Positions 12,401 to 24,800 of a stretch of 64,000 nucleotides of DNA are shown one piece after another (position 1 is the first letter of the stretch; each line of letters starts with the position of its first letter). Source of the DNA: Synanceia verrucosa (lineage: Eukaryota; Chordata; Actinopteri; Perciformes; Synanceiidae). A program made the translations under genes and the position numbers. The notes beneath the pieces were generated by a model. That model searched no databases, had not been told where the DNA came from, and was given only the letters and a program-made list of their open reading frames with translations. Where the stretch lies: positions 5,097,507 through 5,161,506 of the forward strand of contig CM056567.1 of assembly GCA_029721515.1 (NCBI GenBank), given 5' to 3'.

Positions 12401-15400
12401 AGAGCAATTCGGCGATGCCTTTTAAAATGAAATTACGCATCCATTGCTTCAGACTCTTATCCTTCATGAAGTATAGAAAGCCTGGGTGCTGCATCCGCTG
12501 AAACACATGCATCACATCGTATGAAAACCATGGGAGCAAATGTTGAATACTTCTGTTGTTCAGGTTTTAATGCCTTATTAGTGAGATGACACTCACGATG
12601 AAGTTGTTCAGGTGATTAAGGCTGACCATATGTTGACAGATGTCTTGACGGGGGAACGTCTTGCTGCAGCTCTCACACAGGTAGAACGAGCTTTCAGATA
12701 CGCCCCGACACTCCCACACCAAGCCCAGGCCTGGCGGGAACAAGCCGTTTTCAACATACTGTACACCTTTGTGACGCGAAATAAAACGATGGAAGTGGGG
12801 AAAAAAAAAAAAGATGGACACACCCACCTAAAATTGGTTCAGAGTTGAGTCCCTTCACCTCCAAGTATCTGAACAAATTACTGCGGCACTTGATGCTTTC
12901 CCCTGTGACCACACATAATATCAACTCAGTACAACAACATGTACACTATATCCTGACAATAGCAATTTAGACAGACTCTCATCTATAAACTTGAACGGTT
13001 TTACATTTCCTCTCATTTCCAGTGGACTGGAAAATTAGACACCCGTTTCCCAGGTTTTCCAGGATGTGTGGGGACCCTGACAATAACAGAACCGTGATTC
13101 ATATTTGATCAGTGCTGCCTAGTTTGATGCTAGTCTCATGCACCACTGTCATGATTAAGTGACCGACTGCAACTATATATCCATCCATTATCTACCGCTT
13201 ATCCTCATAGGGTCGCGGGGGGGCTGGAGCCTATCCCAGCTGTCTTAGGGCGGGAGGCAGGGTACACCCTGGACAAGTCGCCACCTCATCGCAGGGCACA
13301 TAGAGACAAACAACCACTCACACTCACATTCACACCTACGGTCAATTTAAATTAGCCAATTAACCTAATCCCCATGCATGTTTTTGGATGGTGGGAGGAA
13401 GCCGGAGTACCCGGAGAGAACCCACGCAGACACGGGGAGAACATGCAAACTCCACACAGAAAGGTGCCGGGCCCGGGGTTCGAACCCGGTACCTTCTTGC
13501 TGTGAGGCGACAGTGCTTGCAACTATATACTACAACTTTATTTTTGGATGATGCAAAAATACACCTACCTATTGAGATCAGTGGGAGCTCTTGTGAGGGT
13601 TTTAAGACACGTCCTTCTCTCTGGTCGGGTCCTGGTTGGCTCTGCTGTTCTGTCACTGCAGCTGCAGAAGAGAGACCAGCTGGGTTGAGGAACTTTACTG
13701 GTGATGCTTTCCGAGAGCCGTCCACCATCTCCTGTTCATCCTTTGCCCCTGGATGACTTCTCTCTTGGAGCTGTCTCTTCACTAGAGTCTCTTTGCATCT
13801 ATCAGAGGTTTGGTCAAAGCTGCCTGCAGTGTTAGCGGCAACAGGGTGAGCACAACCCTGAGGATTCTTCATCTTGCCTGCTGGGATGGATTTGGATGAG
13901 AGCAATGACACAGAGGTAAGAGACAATTATGCTGACAATAGCACAAGCCAGCCACTGTTACCAGTCCAGCTGTAAATATAGTCATGTGAGTGAGTGTGTG
14001 TGAGCATCTCAGCTGGCCTCTGGACCAGGTTTTTGCACTGCATCATTAATTATTGCAGTAATTAGTATCATCTTATTCCATACTGCTGTGCCTCATCTAA
14101 TAATGTCAAAGAGTTTCTCAAGATATCAAAAATTAAAAACCCAGAAAATGTCTCAGCTAGTCAAAATCAACAAAAATCTACTCAGGCGAATGCAAAATAA
14201 GTAAACATGGTATAAATTAATCTGCCATCCCAGGCCAAGGTGTGCTAAAATACATCAAAACAAAAACATAACACAGGACAAGCTGTTAATGTTAAAACAA
14301 CATTGCAGATAAGGAGAACACAGACTGAAGCAGCAAAATGAAAGTTTAGTGCTCTACCATGGATGAAAAACACTCACATTTCAGATTTGGCACTGGGAAA
14401 GGACAACTGAATTTACCATCAACTGGGCTTGAAGCTTCACATGGACTCTCAGCAGTGTCAGTCATGGGGGAAGATGAGATCCGGCGGCCCCTCCTTCTCT
14501 CCATTGCTTTCAGTCTTTCTATAGCTGAGAATAAAGAGGAAAAGGAGAGAATTGAGACAATTATGACGCTATGAAAAGTTTCAGTTTCAGACTTTATTCA
14601 TGTGTTTCACTGCTTTCACTGCATCCTCAAGACTGCAAGTAATCATCTCCAGTTAAGGGGCCGTCACATTTTTTCAAATGTATCAGATGATTTGAATTTT
14701 TTTTTTTTTTTTTTTTTTAAGAACAGCAGCAGAAATAACGTTATATGCATGTGTCCGACGAAAGCTACACTTGCAGGTCAGTCAGCAGATTTTGGGCTGT
14801 AAGAAAGAAAGTGAACAACTATGTATATTGAAGTCTCCCAGCGCTTTTGTGAGACGTGATTTTTACCTTTTTGACCAGAGAAAACTGAACCAAAAAAATA
14901 CCTTTGTCCTCTGAAAGATCAGCCAGCTCTTTATATTCATCAATGTTCACTTTCAGGGTCTAGCAAAAAGACAAACATACAATGATAATTAAAAAAAATA
15001 TATTAAATCTGTGCCAGAGGCAATCTTTTATCAAATTATTCTTTTGGTAAACCTTCTGAGTGTAGTCGTTTTTGTGTGTTTGCACACTTGACATCAACTC
15101 TCCTTCAAAACATTTGGGGGGGAGAAAAAAACAAAAAAAAAAACAACAAAAAAAACTTAACGTGTGAAACAAGTTCAACATCACAGTCTGAGTTTAATAC
15201 ACAGCCATTAAAACGTAAAACCATAAGTTTAAAACAATTACACTTCTTTCACTTGCCTTTGCAGTTCTGTTTCTGTTTATTATGATTAGTTTTTGCTGTT
15301 TGTTTTTTGCAAACGGATGCATGCAACTGTCATTTAGCACCTTGGTCAGTGATAAATATTTCATTCCTGTGTACTTGTATGCAGAAATCATAATAAAAAA

Positions 15401-18400
15401 AGAGACTAAGACCAAAGACTAAGTTCAACATGAGTGTTCATTCAAACTGTTTTCAGATACTAAATCTCATAACACCTTGCACACATCTTACTATTCTGGT
15501 GTATGCTCTCATGTACATGTCATTTTTGCACATACTTAAAGCAGATCAGAAGCCATGACAGGTCATTTTTAAGTGTGAGAGGATTCAAGTGGCTCACCCG
15601 GATGTTTTCTGATGCCTTATCTTTGGAAAGCTCAGCCACCAGCATGGGCAATTTGCTCTGCAGTTCCGACTGCTTCAGCTCAGGGAACTTTATTTTCTAG
15701 CACAACATTAAGAGCACACATTAGCATCCGCAACACGCTTTACAATCTCCTACTAGTGGACTCAAAGAACGCACCACATAGTTGAACTGGTGGGTATAGC
15801 TGGTTACGTGGGAGGACCCGGGCAGCCGGACTGAACACAACTGACAGTAGACCTGCTTCTTTTCGTCACATTTCACTTTAATCAGCTGGTCTAAGCCTGT
15901 TAAGAAACAATGCATACTATAGTCAAAGAGGCCAATTCATAGAGACTTTAGAGTGATTTCCCCTACATGGTTAAATAACACTTACCGACTGGGCTTTCAC
16001 TTTGCTTCTTCTTACTTCCAGAGTTAGATGGCTCTGTGGTCTTGGATGTGGTCTGGTGGGGAGCAGCAGGCGGCTTACTCTTATGTATGTTTGGCGCAAC
16101 AACAGCAGTTGACATCACTGAACTCTTCATGTGTGCAGTCTCAAAAGGGGCTTCAGTATTTCTACATTTAACTGGTGTCTCAGTCATTTTAGCAGTAACC
16201 TCAGGTGTCACCATCGTTCTGGGTGCATTAGCAGAATTTATGGAGGCGTTTTCCACTCTGGAGGCAGGTGCAGCTCTGCAGACGGCTACTGTGGTTTCTG
16301 CATTAGAAGTGGTGGCAGCTTTGTGTGAAGTCACTGAAACTGTGGCTGTAGTTCCAGTTCTGCTTTCCGGCAGTTTGAGCGATGTTGCAGATTCTGTGGT
16401 GAAAGTCGTACTTGGGATGGTTGCACTAGAGGTGGGCGCTGAGCAGATTGAGATATTTGCGGTATTTTCCCGAGCAGTTTCTTTCAATTTGGTGGCGGCT
16501 GCTGTACAGGTGGAGGCTGTACAGGTGGAGGCGGCGGCTATAAGTTTGGAGAAGGGTGCTGAAGGTTTGTTGCTATCTAGAGTAGGACTGGAGGAGTTGT
16601 CTGTCATTGAGGTGGTGGAGGTGGTTACAGCAGAATCTGAAGCTGCTGCTATTTTAAATGTCCCCCCTGTTTTACAGGTGGTTTTTAATGGTCCCACCAC
16701 TGTTTTTGAAATGATTTCAGCTTTGTCCTCAGTACTTCTAGAAGCAGTCAGGCAGGTGCCAGCATTGTCAGTCTCCATCAGTTCCATATCTTTTGATTTA
16801 GGGGGCACTTTGGCTGTGTTGACAGTGGTTTCAGTGATTACAGACATGGCTGTAGATACAGAGGATATCTTTGACTCAGAGCCTTTTGAATCATCATCAA
16901 TCTCCATCTCCACCTCCTTTGAAGTGAATTGAAACAATCACATTTACTAGACAGCTCCTTTTTAGTTGCCAAAGAGCTACACAACAAAACAACTTTTTGT
17001 GAGCCTAATCAGCTGACCTGATGTGCGGAGGTTGGAGGGAGTTCATGTTCACTGGCCTGCTGATCCTCAAGTGTCTTCACTGTCTGTTTGGCTGTGAGGA
17101 TGATAGAAGACACAGGAGATACTATAAAATGGAAGTTCTGACTTTATCAGTCACTCGCTGATTGACTCAAATGAGCTTCGATCAAAGCCATAAAGAACAT
17201 AAAAAAAGGACAGGCAAAAGCTGTACCCTTACCTGATATAAAGTTCTGCTTCAATATTTTTTGGAAATTTTCATCATCCAGTTCAACAACCTGCAGTCCA
17301 GACGTAAACAACAGTTAGTCAAACATATTACTGAATTCTGAATCTTTGAATCTTCTTTATTCTCCTCCTCTAAGTGGTTTTGCCAAAGTTATCCAGGACT
17401 GACCTAATAAAATAGTCTTCACTCTATGAAGTGACTGTTACCCATAAATGTCTTCAAATAATAGGAGCGGGACCAAACCTGAGCCTCCCCGTATCCATTT
17501 TGTTGTTCAAACAAAACTGCAAACTCTCTGATTGGCTGCCCCTGTTTCACCCTAGGTGGGAGTGCCTGTAAACTCTGAAGTCAGAAACAGAGACATGGGA
17601 AGGTATCAGTACTACAGTACAATATATTTATAAAATGTAGGAGAAAGTAGACAACATAAGAAAACATATATGACAGATATGGCCAAAGTAAGCTGACAGG
17701 AGTGTTAGCTGTTACATTGTATTGACATCAACTACTTAAAGATGTCTCTATTGCGTTACGAACAGAATGACCCTTTTGTGTATGAATTGCCTCACTGTTG
17801 CACCACTAACAATGCATTGTCGTGGAAATTTTCTCCGTCAGGATGTTGATTTCCACAGGTTCTTTGACTACACAAGATTCTAGTCAATAAACTTCACTGA
17901 TTCAGATGCCCAAGAGTTGCTCTTTATTTTCTATCTGCAGCACAGCGATGAGATTGCATACAGAATATCAGGAAAAGGGCATATTTATGTAGTTCTGAGG
18001 TTAGTTTTATGTCTAAAAACTGTGGGTGGATGGGTAAAACTTGGCAGGCTAAACTAGACCTACTGACTTGCGTTAGCCTAGCACCTGTGAACTCTGCAAC
18101 TATGGACTGATGGACTGAATGATTTTTTTTTTTTTTAAATCTGTCTCCACACATCTGCAACACTCACTTGGAAATGAGGCCCTATGTCCAAAATTCTGAA
18201 CTATCACTTTAAGTCTGTGTCTCAAATGACCACTGATACATGGCTCTCACTTTTGCTTCACATGCAAATAAAATAAACAAATTTCGACGTCTTTGCAAAT
18301 AATATTACAAAAGCTCAGGAGTGTCAGTAGCTATTTGATGTTTTTTGTAAATGTAACATTACTTTAAATTACTTAACATTGTGAATCAATTTATTTCAGC

Positions 18401-18838
18401 TGTGAACTAGAAGATGGTTGGCGGGCCATCAGGCACTCTGGGCCATAAATTGAGCATCACTGGATTACTGGATGTACACATAACATGAAAAATCTCCTGA
18501 TAGGCTCGAAAGATATTCTTCAACATTTACTCACCCGCAGGTACAGCCACTGGTGGGGGACTCCAGTGACATGAGAGATGATGTCCTTCTCAGAGATCTT
18601 CAGAGAGCAGCACTCACAGAGGTAGATGGGGTCCTGCTCATCACAGTGGCATTCAACGAGTGCATTTACACCTAAAACACACATTAATCAGTGTTAAAAT
18701 TCAGCTTTGAAAGGTTCCTTTTTGATAAGAACATCAATGATGCTCAGGTAAATGTCAGAGTAGTAATAATATGTTATGAGGGACCAAAATGTGTTAACTA
18801 AAAGTGCATTTTATTGTCCTTGTTTGGAGATAAGACTG

Positions 18839-18878
<40 letters not shown>

Positions 18879-21800
18879 AACAAAAAAAAAGACTAACCAA
18901 TCACAGGCTCTCGGCTCTTCGTCTTGACATACTGCCACAGCTGATCTGCTTGTTGGTGGGTCACCTTAGAAGAGGCTGTAACAAACATAGCCCAGAGACA
19001 TTTCCTTAGAAACACTGAGGAGAATATTCCACTAATCTGAAAAATGCTGTTTACTTACCTTTACACGTTGCTGTTTCTTGACTTGTTTTGTCTCTTTCTC
19101 TCTCATCTGCGGTGTTCCCCTCCTTTTGTTCCATACTTGGCAGGTTTTTGGGTTCCTCACAAGATGCAATAAGCTGCCTTTTAGGGCTCATTTCTTGTTG
19201 TACACCCTCAACAGGATCACTGTCCTCCTGAGAGATTTCCCTCTTTTGTGTGAAGTTTGTCAGGATATCTTTACCACATTGTCTCTCTTTTCCAGCATCA
19301 TTGTTGTGCGTGTTCTGGCAGTTTTCTGGGCTCTCCACACCTCCTGCTGTAGGCTCTTCTATCTTCACCTCCTTTATCACCTGACATGTCTCACTGCCTG
19401 CATTCTTTATCTCCTGTGAACTCATTTCTGGCAACACCTCTTTCCTCAACTCTGATTGTTTCTCCTTGTCGTCTACCTTTTCTGCATTTTCTCCTCTTTC
19501 TACATACTGTGTAGTGGAGGCTTCAGCACCACCTTCCACAGAAGTCTCTTGCAGGGTCGTCTCACTGTTGCCTGTAGATTTCTTACTCGTCGTTTCCTCA
19601 CACCCCTCCATCATCCCGCTGTTTTCCTGACTGTTGTCTCTCACATTGTCCTTGTCCATCTCTTTCATAGGTTCTCTGGGGACTGAGAAACATACATAAC
19701 TTATAATATCTTTCACAAAATAAAGACAAAACATCTCACATATCATGTTGGTATGGAACTGCAGAAGAAACCTTTGACACACAAGCTGAAGTCCCATGAG
19801 TGGATATAAAACACTGACATTACTTACTCAGCTTCATTCGAGGCACTATTGTGGGCTTCAAAGTTGCTTTCTTTTCTCTCTTATTTGCAGATTGCAGGAT
19901 GGATAGAGCTGGAGCAAAATAGATAACGATTAGTCAAGAAACATATTCACAGTTACAGACGCCAATGTGATACATTTGTTTGAAACACAGTCACCAGTAG
20001 AGTAGGAGCATGGCTCCCAGATGGGCTTTACCAGCTTTATCACCTTTGAAGGAAGAAAATATGGAGACAGAAGTGTGAGTGCACAGCAACAGGAGATGCT
20101 ACATGAAGATGGTACAGAAATTCAGTTTCAGGTATGAATACCTGCACGTGTGATACGGGGTGAATGCGTGCTGCCTGTTTTGCCAAATCCAAAATGCTCT
20201 TTGCATCAGTGCTCGAATTCAACGAGCCTGGGTGGAAACAGTCCTACAAACACAAATGTTTAGTGTAGAAACTGATCACTGTTTTTCTTTTGAATCACAT
20301 ACTTTCGGCTCTAAGCAGCCCACACCAAACTGATGTGTCTACCCCGAGCCTGGTTAAAACCCTATGAGTATTTATGGGTTAATGTCTTAAGTTGACTTTA
20401 TATTCCCAAGAGCTGGTCTCTTTGTGCCTCCTGGAATCCACCCTTGTTGTCAGAGGTCATGAAGTTAAGCCACCAGATATTAATTTCCAACAGAAAAAAA
20501 ACTCAAGACAAGAGGTCATAAATCTACAGACAGTTCAAAGACACTGGCCAAGCGTGAAAATGTAAAAGTATCTTTATCTGAGCTTCATTCAGTATCTCTC
20601 TCGCTTGCCAGACAACTGGGAGCGTGGCCCCCGAACAGTTCAGTCTGTAACAAATAATAATGCAGTGGGAAGTTTGATTTTAGACACTCACCAGAAATGT
20701 TGCAACGTGTTCCCGACTGAACACGTGAGCGTAGGATTCATCGTCTGACAACCTCCTCTCACAGAGTAAACACAGGAATCCCACTCCAGAGGATGGATAC
20801 CCTCTGACACAAACGCTGTGCATGACCAAGAACTGTCTGCCTGCAATGAGGAGGTGAAGAGAAGTCAAACACTCAAGAGTGCATTTTCTGACTTCTGGCA
20901 AGACTTTCTCTCTCTGACGGTACTCACCGAGCAGGGGAAACCTCTCGTTGTGCTGGAGTTTGCTGTGTGTTTCACACTTTGGAACTGTATAGATTTAAAA
21001 ACAGACAAAGCATGAGTCCGATAAAAGTTATTCAAAGGCTCAACATGGTGACTGTGCTGTTGTTTGCTGCTATATCAATGTTCTGAATATGAAATCTTTT
21101 AATCACTAACCGTCGTGCCTTAAGAGAGTGTGGTGTAGCTCAAGTTTCTCCATCACTGCAGACATAATCAATAATGAGACAAATATCTGTCATGTTGTTT
21201 GAGTTGGCTTTGAGGAACAGATCTCTTATCACAATGTTGACTTCATTACAAACATTGAGACCTATTCCTACCTTTTAAGTAGTCACATGTGTTGAGGCTC
21301 TGAAAAAGCGCATTTGGGATATAGAGCACCTGAGAAAGGAAACCAACTCAAAATGATATAGTCTACAATATATAAGATGATAGCAAGAAACATGATGTGA
21401 ACAGATTGAGAAGAAAACAAAAAACAACAGGTCTGTTTGACGTTTTACCTTCAGCAACATCTGATTTGGTCCTCTTTCCCTCTCCTCTTCCCATGCCATT
21501 GACCTCAAGACGTTCACATCCAGATGATCCTCCCACGCAAAAGTCAGCCGCCAGGGATTCTGGTACAGCTGAGAATTTAAGACAGTTTATTATAAAACAA
21601 GGTATCCCAGAGAAGTGTGTGTATATCTGTGCAAATAACATAAGTCTTTGTTCTAAACCCTAATGCAGCAATAATACAACAATGAGAAAAAGTGCCCTTT
21701 GCAATGGATTCCCAGGACAGACTCTGCATAGCTCTTATCATGGTGACAGCTTCAGGCGCTAACAGCGCTGGTTGTGTCAACAAAGCAGGACTATTGTGTG

Positions 21801-24800
21801 TAAGCTGTGGTGTTTGTGATCAGTCAGCCCAGGCGAGTCAAGGCCATGTCGACGTGACCCACACAGGAAATCTCAAGGAAGCTCTAATTACAACACAGAG
21901 ATATCTACATATTTACACAGAACAGTTGCTTGCTTCTACAGTGATGCACCTGAACATAACAGGTAAGGACACCAAACTATGTGCAGCTGTAGGCGCCATA
22001 TCAGTAACACACAGCTTCACTGGCACCACAATAATAAACACAAACCACATAAATAACTTGAAGCTCACCAGTGTCTGTATGAGATGCTTTTGAGAGTTAA
22101 AGTGTTGTCTGAGGGAGGACTCTGGGAAACTCTCTTGACAAGCAAAGCACACATAAAGAGGTTTCTGCTGAACCCCAGTGCTGACACACGTCACGACCAG
22201 GGGTACACCTAAACAAACAAACAAACAAAATGAGAAATTACAAATTATTTTTTTTCAAAAACAAAATAATAAGTCCCACTCACCAATAATTGGTTTATTT
22301 ATCTTCAAACTCTCGTTGAGGTACGTGTATATGCCCAGACTGGGTTTCCATTCTAAACGTCAAAAGAAAAGAAGGGTTCAGAGAAAAAGCTGAAAATATC
22401 AAAATCTGATTTTTTTTCTTAAATTAGGGTGTCAACTCCAACATAAAGGTACCTAAAACGAAGGCCAATTTTTGGATATCTGAATATCATCAAAAAAAGC
22501 TGAGATTCATGAGAGTGTTGTAACAGAAATAGAAAAGTACCTGCAAGGTTACAACCATCGTTGTCTGTGAGAAAGAGAGGAAATAATTACAGCTCATCTA
22601 CATTAGCCTAACATATCGACATAAAATGAGAAAAACAAATGGTACCTCCAAAGGATTTCCTCAACATCTGGAGAAGAACATTGGGGACAGTAATTTGTAG
22701 TATGTTAGGTCATGTTTGTTGCATATAATTGCATGAATAATCATAAAAACTTTCTATAGGAAGGTGTGAAAATGCTGATATACCAGTTTGTGTTGCCTCG
22801 TAAACACATGTCTGCAGTAGACACTGATAGTTGGAAGGCTCTCCCTGCAGTTCTGGAACAAAGTTCACAGTATTAAACTTTTTTTTTTTAAGATTGTATT
22901 ACGTACAGTAGCAATATCCAGGCTGTTAAACTTTATAGGTTTTTCTTTTTTTACCTGACAGCGTAGTTTGTACGACACAGTACGGCACTCTACAAAGATA
23001 AAACATAAAGTGGAACTAAGTTATTAATTCAGTTTTGTTAATTACAAACATATTTTCAATAGTATTTTATAAATAAAAAGAAGACACTTAATTGTTTTAT
23101 TTTTTGAAATCTGTGAAATGTCTGACTATTTTTTTTTTATTTTTTTTTTTATTTCAACAAGAGCCCGTTTGCCCTTTTTGACTGAGGCACACCTCTGCAG
23201 GGTAAATTTGAGAAGGGCAAAATTAATCACCATATCATTCAAACTTGCTAGTTAGTCTGCAATTTTAGTGTTTTTGTTTTTGTCTCGGCTCATCACCCTT
23301 TATTTATTCCTAGTTGTCACTTTATTATCTTTTCGTTCTTATATCTGCACTACGTCTGTATTTTTGTCATGCACCAAGATACCAAGTTAAATTACTTGTA
23401 TGTGCAAAATACCTTGTTTTTGAACCCGATCACTTCATCATTTCATCCTAGTCAACATTTGTCTGCTGAAGTCTGTTAACGATAATTAACTCATTGAGTG
23501 CCAGCCCTTTTCTAAAAACCTAAAGAGCCTTGTGCTAGCGTTTTTGTCCATTTTGAGTCATATTTCTAGACCCACAGAATATTTTGTACTATGACTCTGA
23601 AAACACTGAATATTTCAAATGAAAGAAGAGACTCTCTATTTCATCATACCTTGTTCCATTCTTGTTTTATCAGAGGTAGAGTAGAGGACACTTTCACCAA
23701 AATCACCACTTTTTCCTCCAGATTCTGTTTTACTCTCTAATCTCGATCGTGTCCACTTCCTGCTTTGATGTTTGTGATGTATACTGTCTCTTTATGTCTC
23801 GACTACAAATCCCAGAAGCCCCAAAATTACTCACAGGCTGTGTGAGAAAGAGCCCTAGTGTGCCTGCTGCCGAAAAAAGGAAATATGAGTATACTTGTTT
23901 TATGGCACTCGAGCGGCCTATTTTAAAGGACGAACATACTCGTCTTTGGCACTCAAAGAGTTAAAATACAACCCAAGGTATGTTGTGGTGGAAGCAAAGT
24001 TCATTCATTAACCTAGAAAATGGGTGAGTGAGTCTCGGTGTCACAGACTGGGTCTGGAACAGTAGAACGACCCAGAGCAGAGGGCTGAGGGACATTTGTA
24101 CAAGTTACCAAAGAGAGTCAGACTCTTGACAGAATGCAGGAACAAAAGAGAGGGGATAAGTAAGAAGGCAAGGTAAACAGATGACATTAAAATAATTTAC
24201 AAACATCACACAAACTGGAGCATTAAAAACAGTAAGAATAATTTGTATTCTTCCACAGATCCAAGTCAATGTTTGAGCCAAATTTAAAAATGTAATGTTA
24301 TTTTATTAATATGTTATTAATAAGTATTAATAAGATTTTAATTCTTGAGCAGCGCCACATGCTGGTAGACCCCCCCTCTTAATCATATTGTATGTCATGT
24401 TGGTATGACTGGGAAAAAAAGAAACACACACCTAACTTCCTCCCTGGTTTGATGCTTGTGATCAAGCTGCTCTCGTCGTTTTCCTTTCTGAGGGACTCCA
24501 GCTCCTCCAAAGCTACAAGACACCATCAGGCTCAGTTAGTAAAACATCTTTCTGAAGGTCCGACTCCTTCAGAGGAAAGCAACACATGTTGAGGTGTGAA
24601 AAAATTAATAATGTAGTATAAAATAATAACAACAACAACAATACCAACCTTTTTCATAACAACTCAAATTGATTTTTTTGAATTCTTCAGGCTCCAGGCT
24701 CATTTGCTGTAACAGAAATTCACACATTAATACAAACCTGAATTTGTGAAACCTGCAGCACTGATTTTGTGAACTATATATGCATTGTGCATGCATTACC

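Larger units (their letters stand above)
9419..12902 (-). other. Gene B module B8 and C-terminal tail
   Basis: The linker 12828-12902 ends SEPILG. The finger 12597-12766 reads FYLCESCSKTF..HMVSLNHLNNFI. It is followed by 12366-12497 (RMQHPGFLYFM), the 58-nt exon 11580-11637 (CILLSPEMYETV), a lysine-rich exon 11126-11212 (LKIVQDIKKKKK), 10950-11030 and the final 9419-10851. The tail has poly-Gln and Pro/Tyr-rich parts and ends TPPNNS. Confidence 0.7.

Noticed and set aside
13440..13520. tRNA gene suggested by GGTTCGAACC
   Set aside because: No cloverleaf or A box at the right distance; it is part of a dispersed repeat.
16036..16932. 298-codon plus-strand open frame
   Set aside because: It is antisense to the Thr/Ser/Ala exon of gene B, whose codons read backwards as Val, Ala and Glu.
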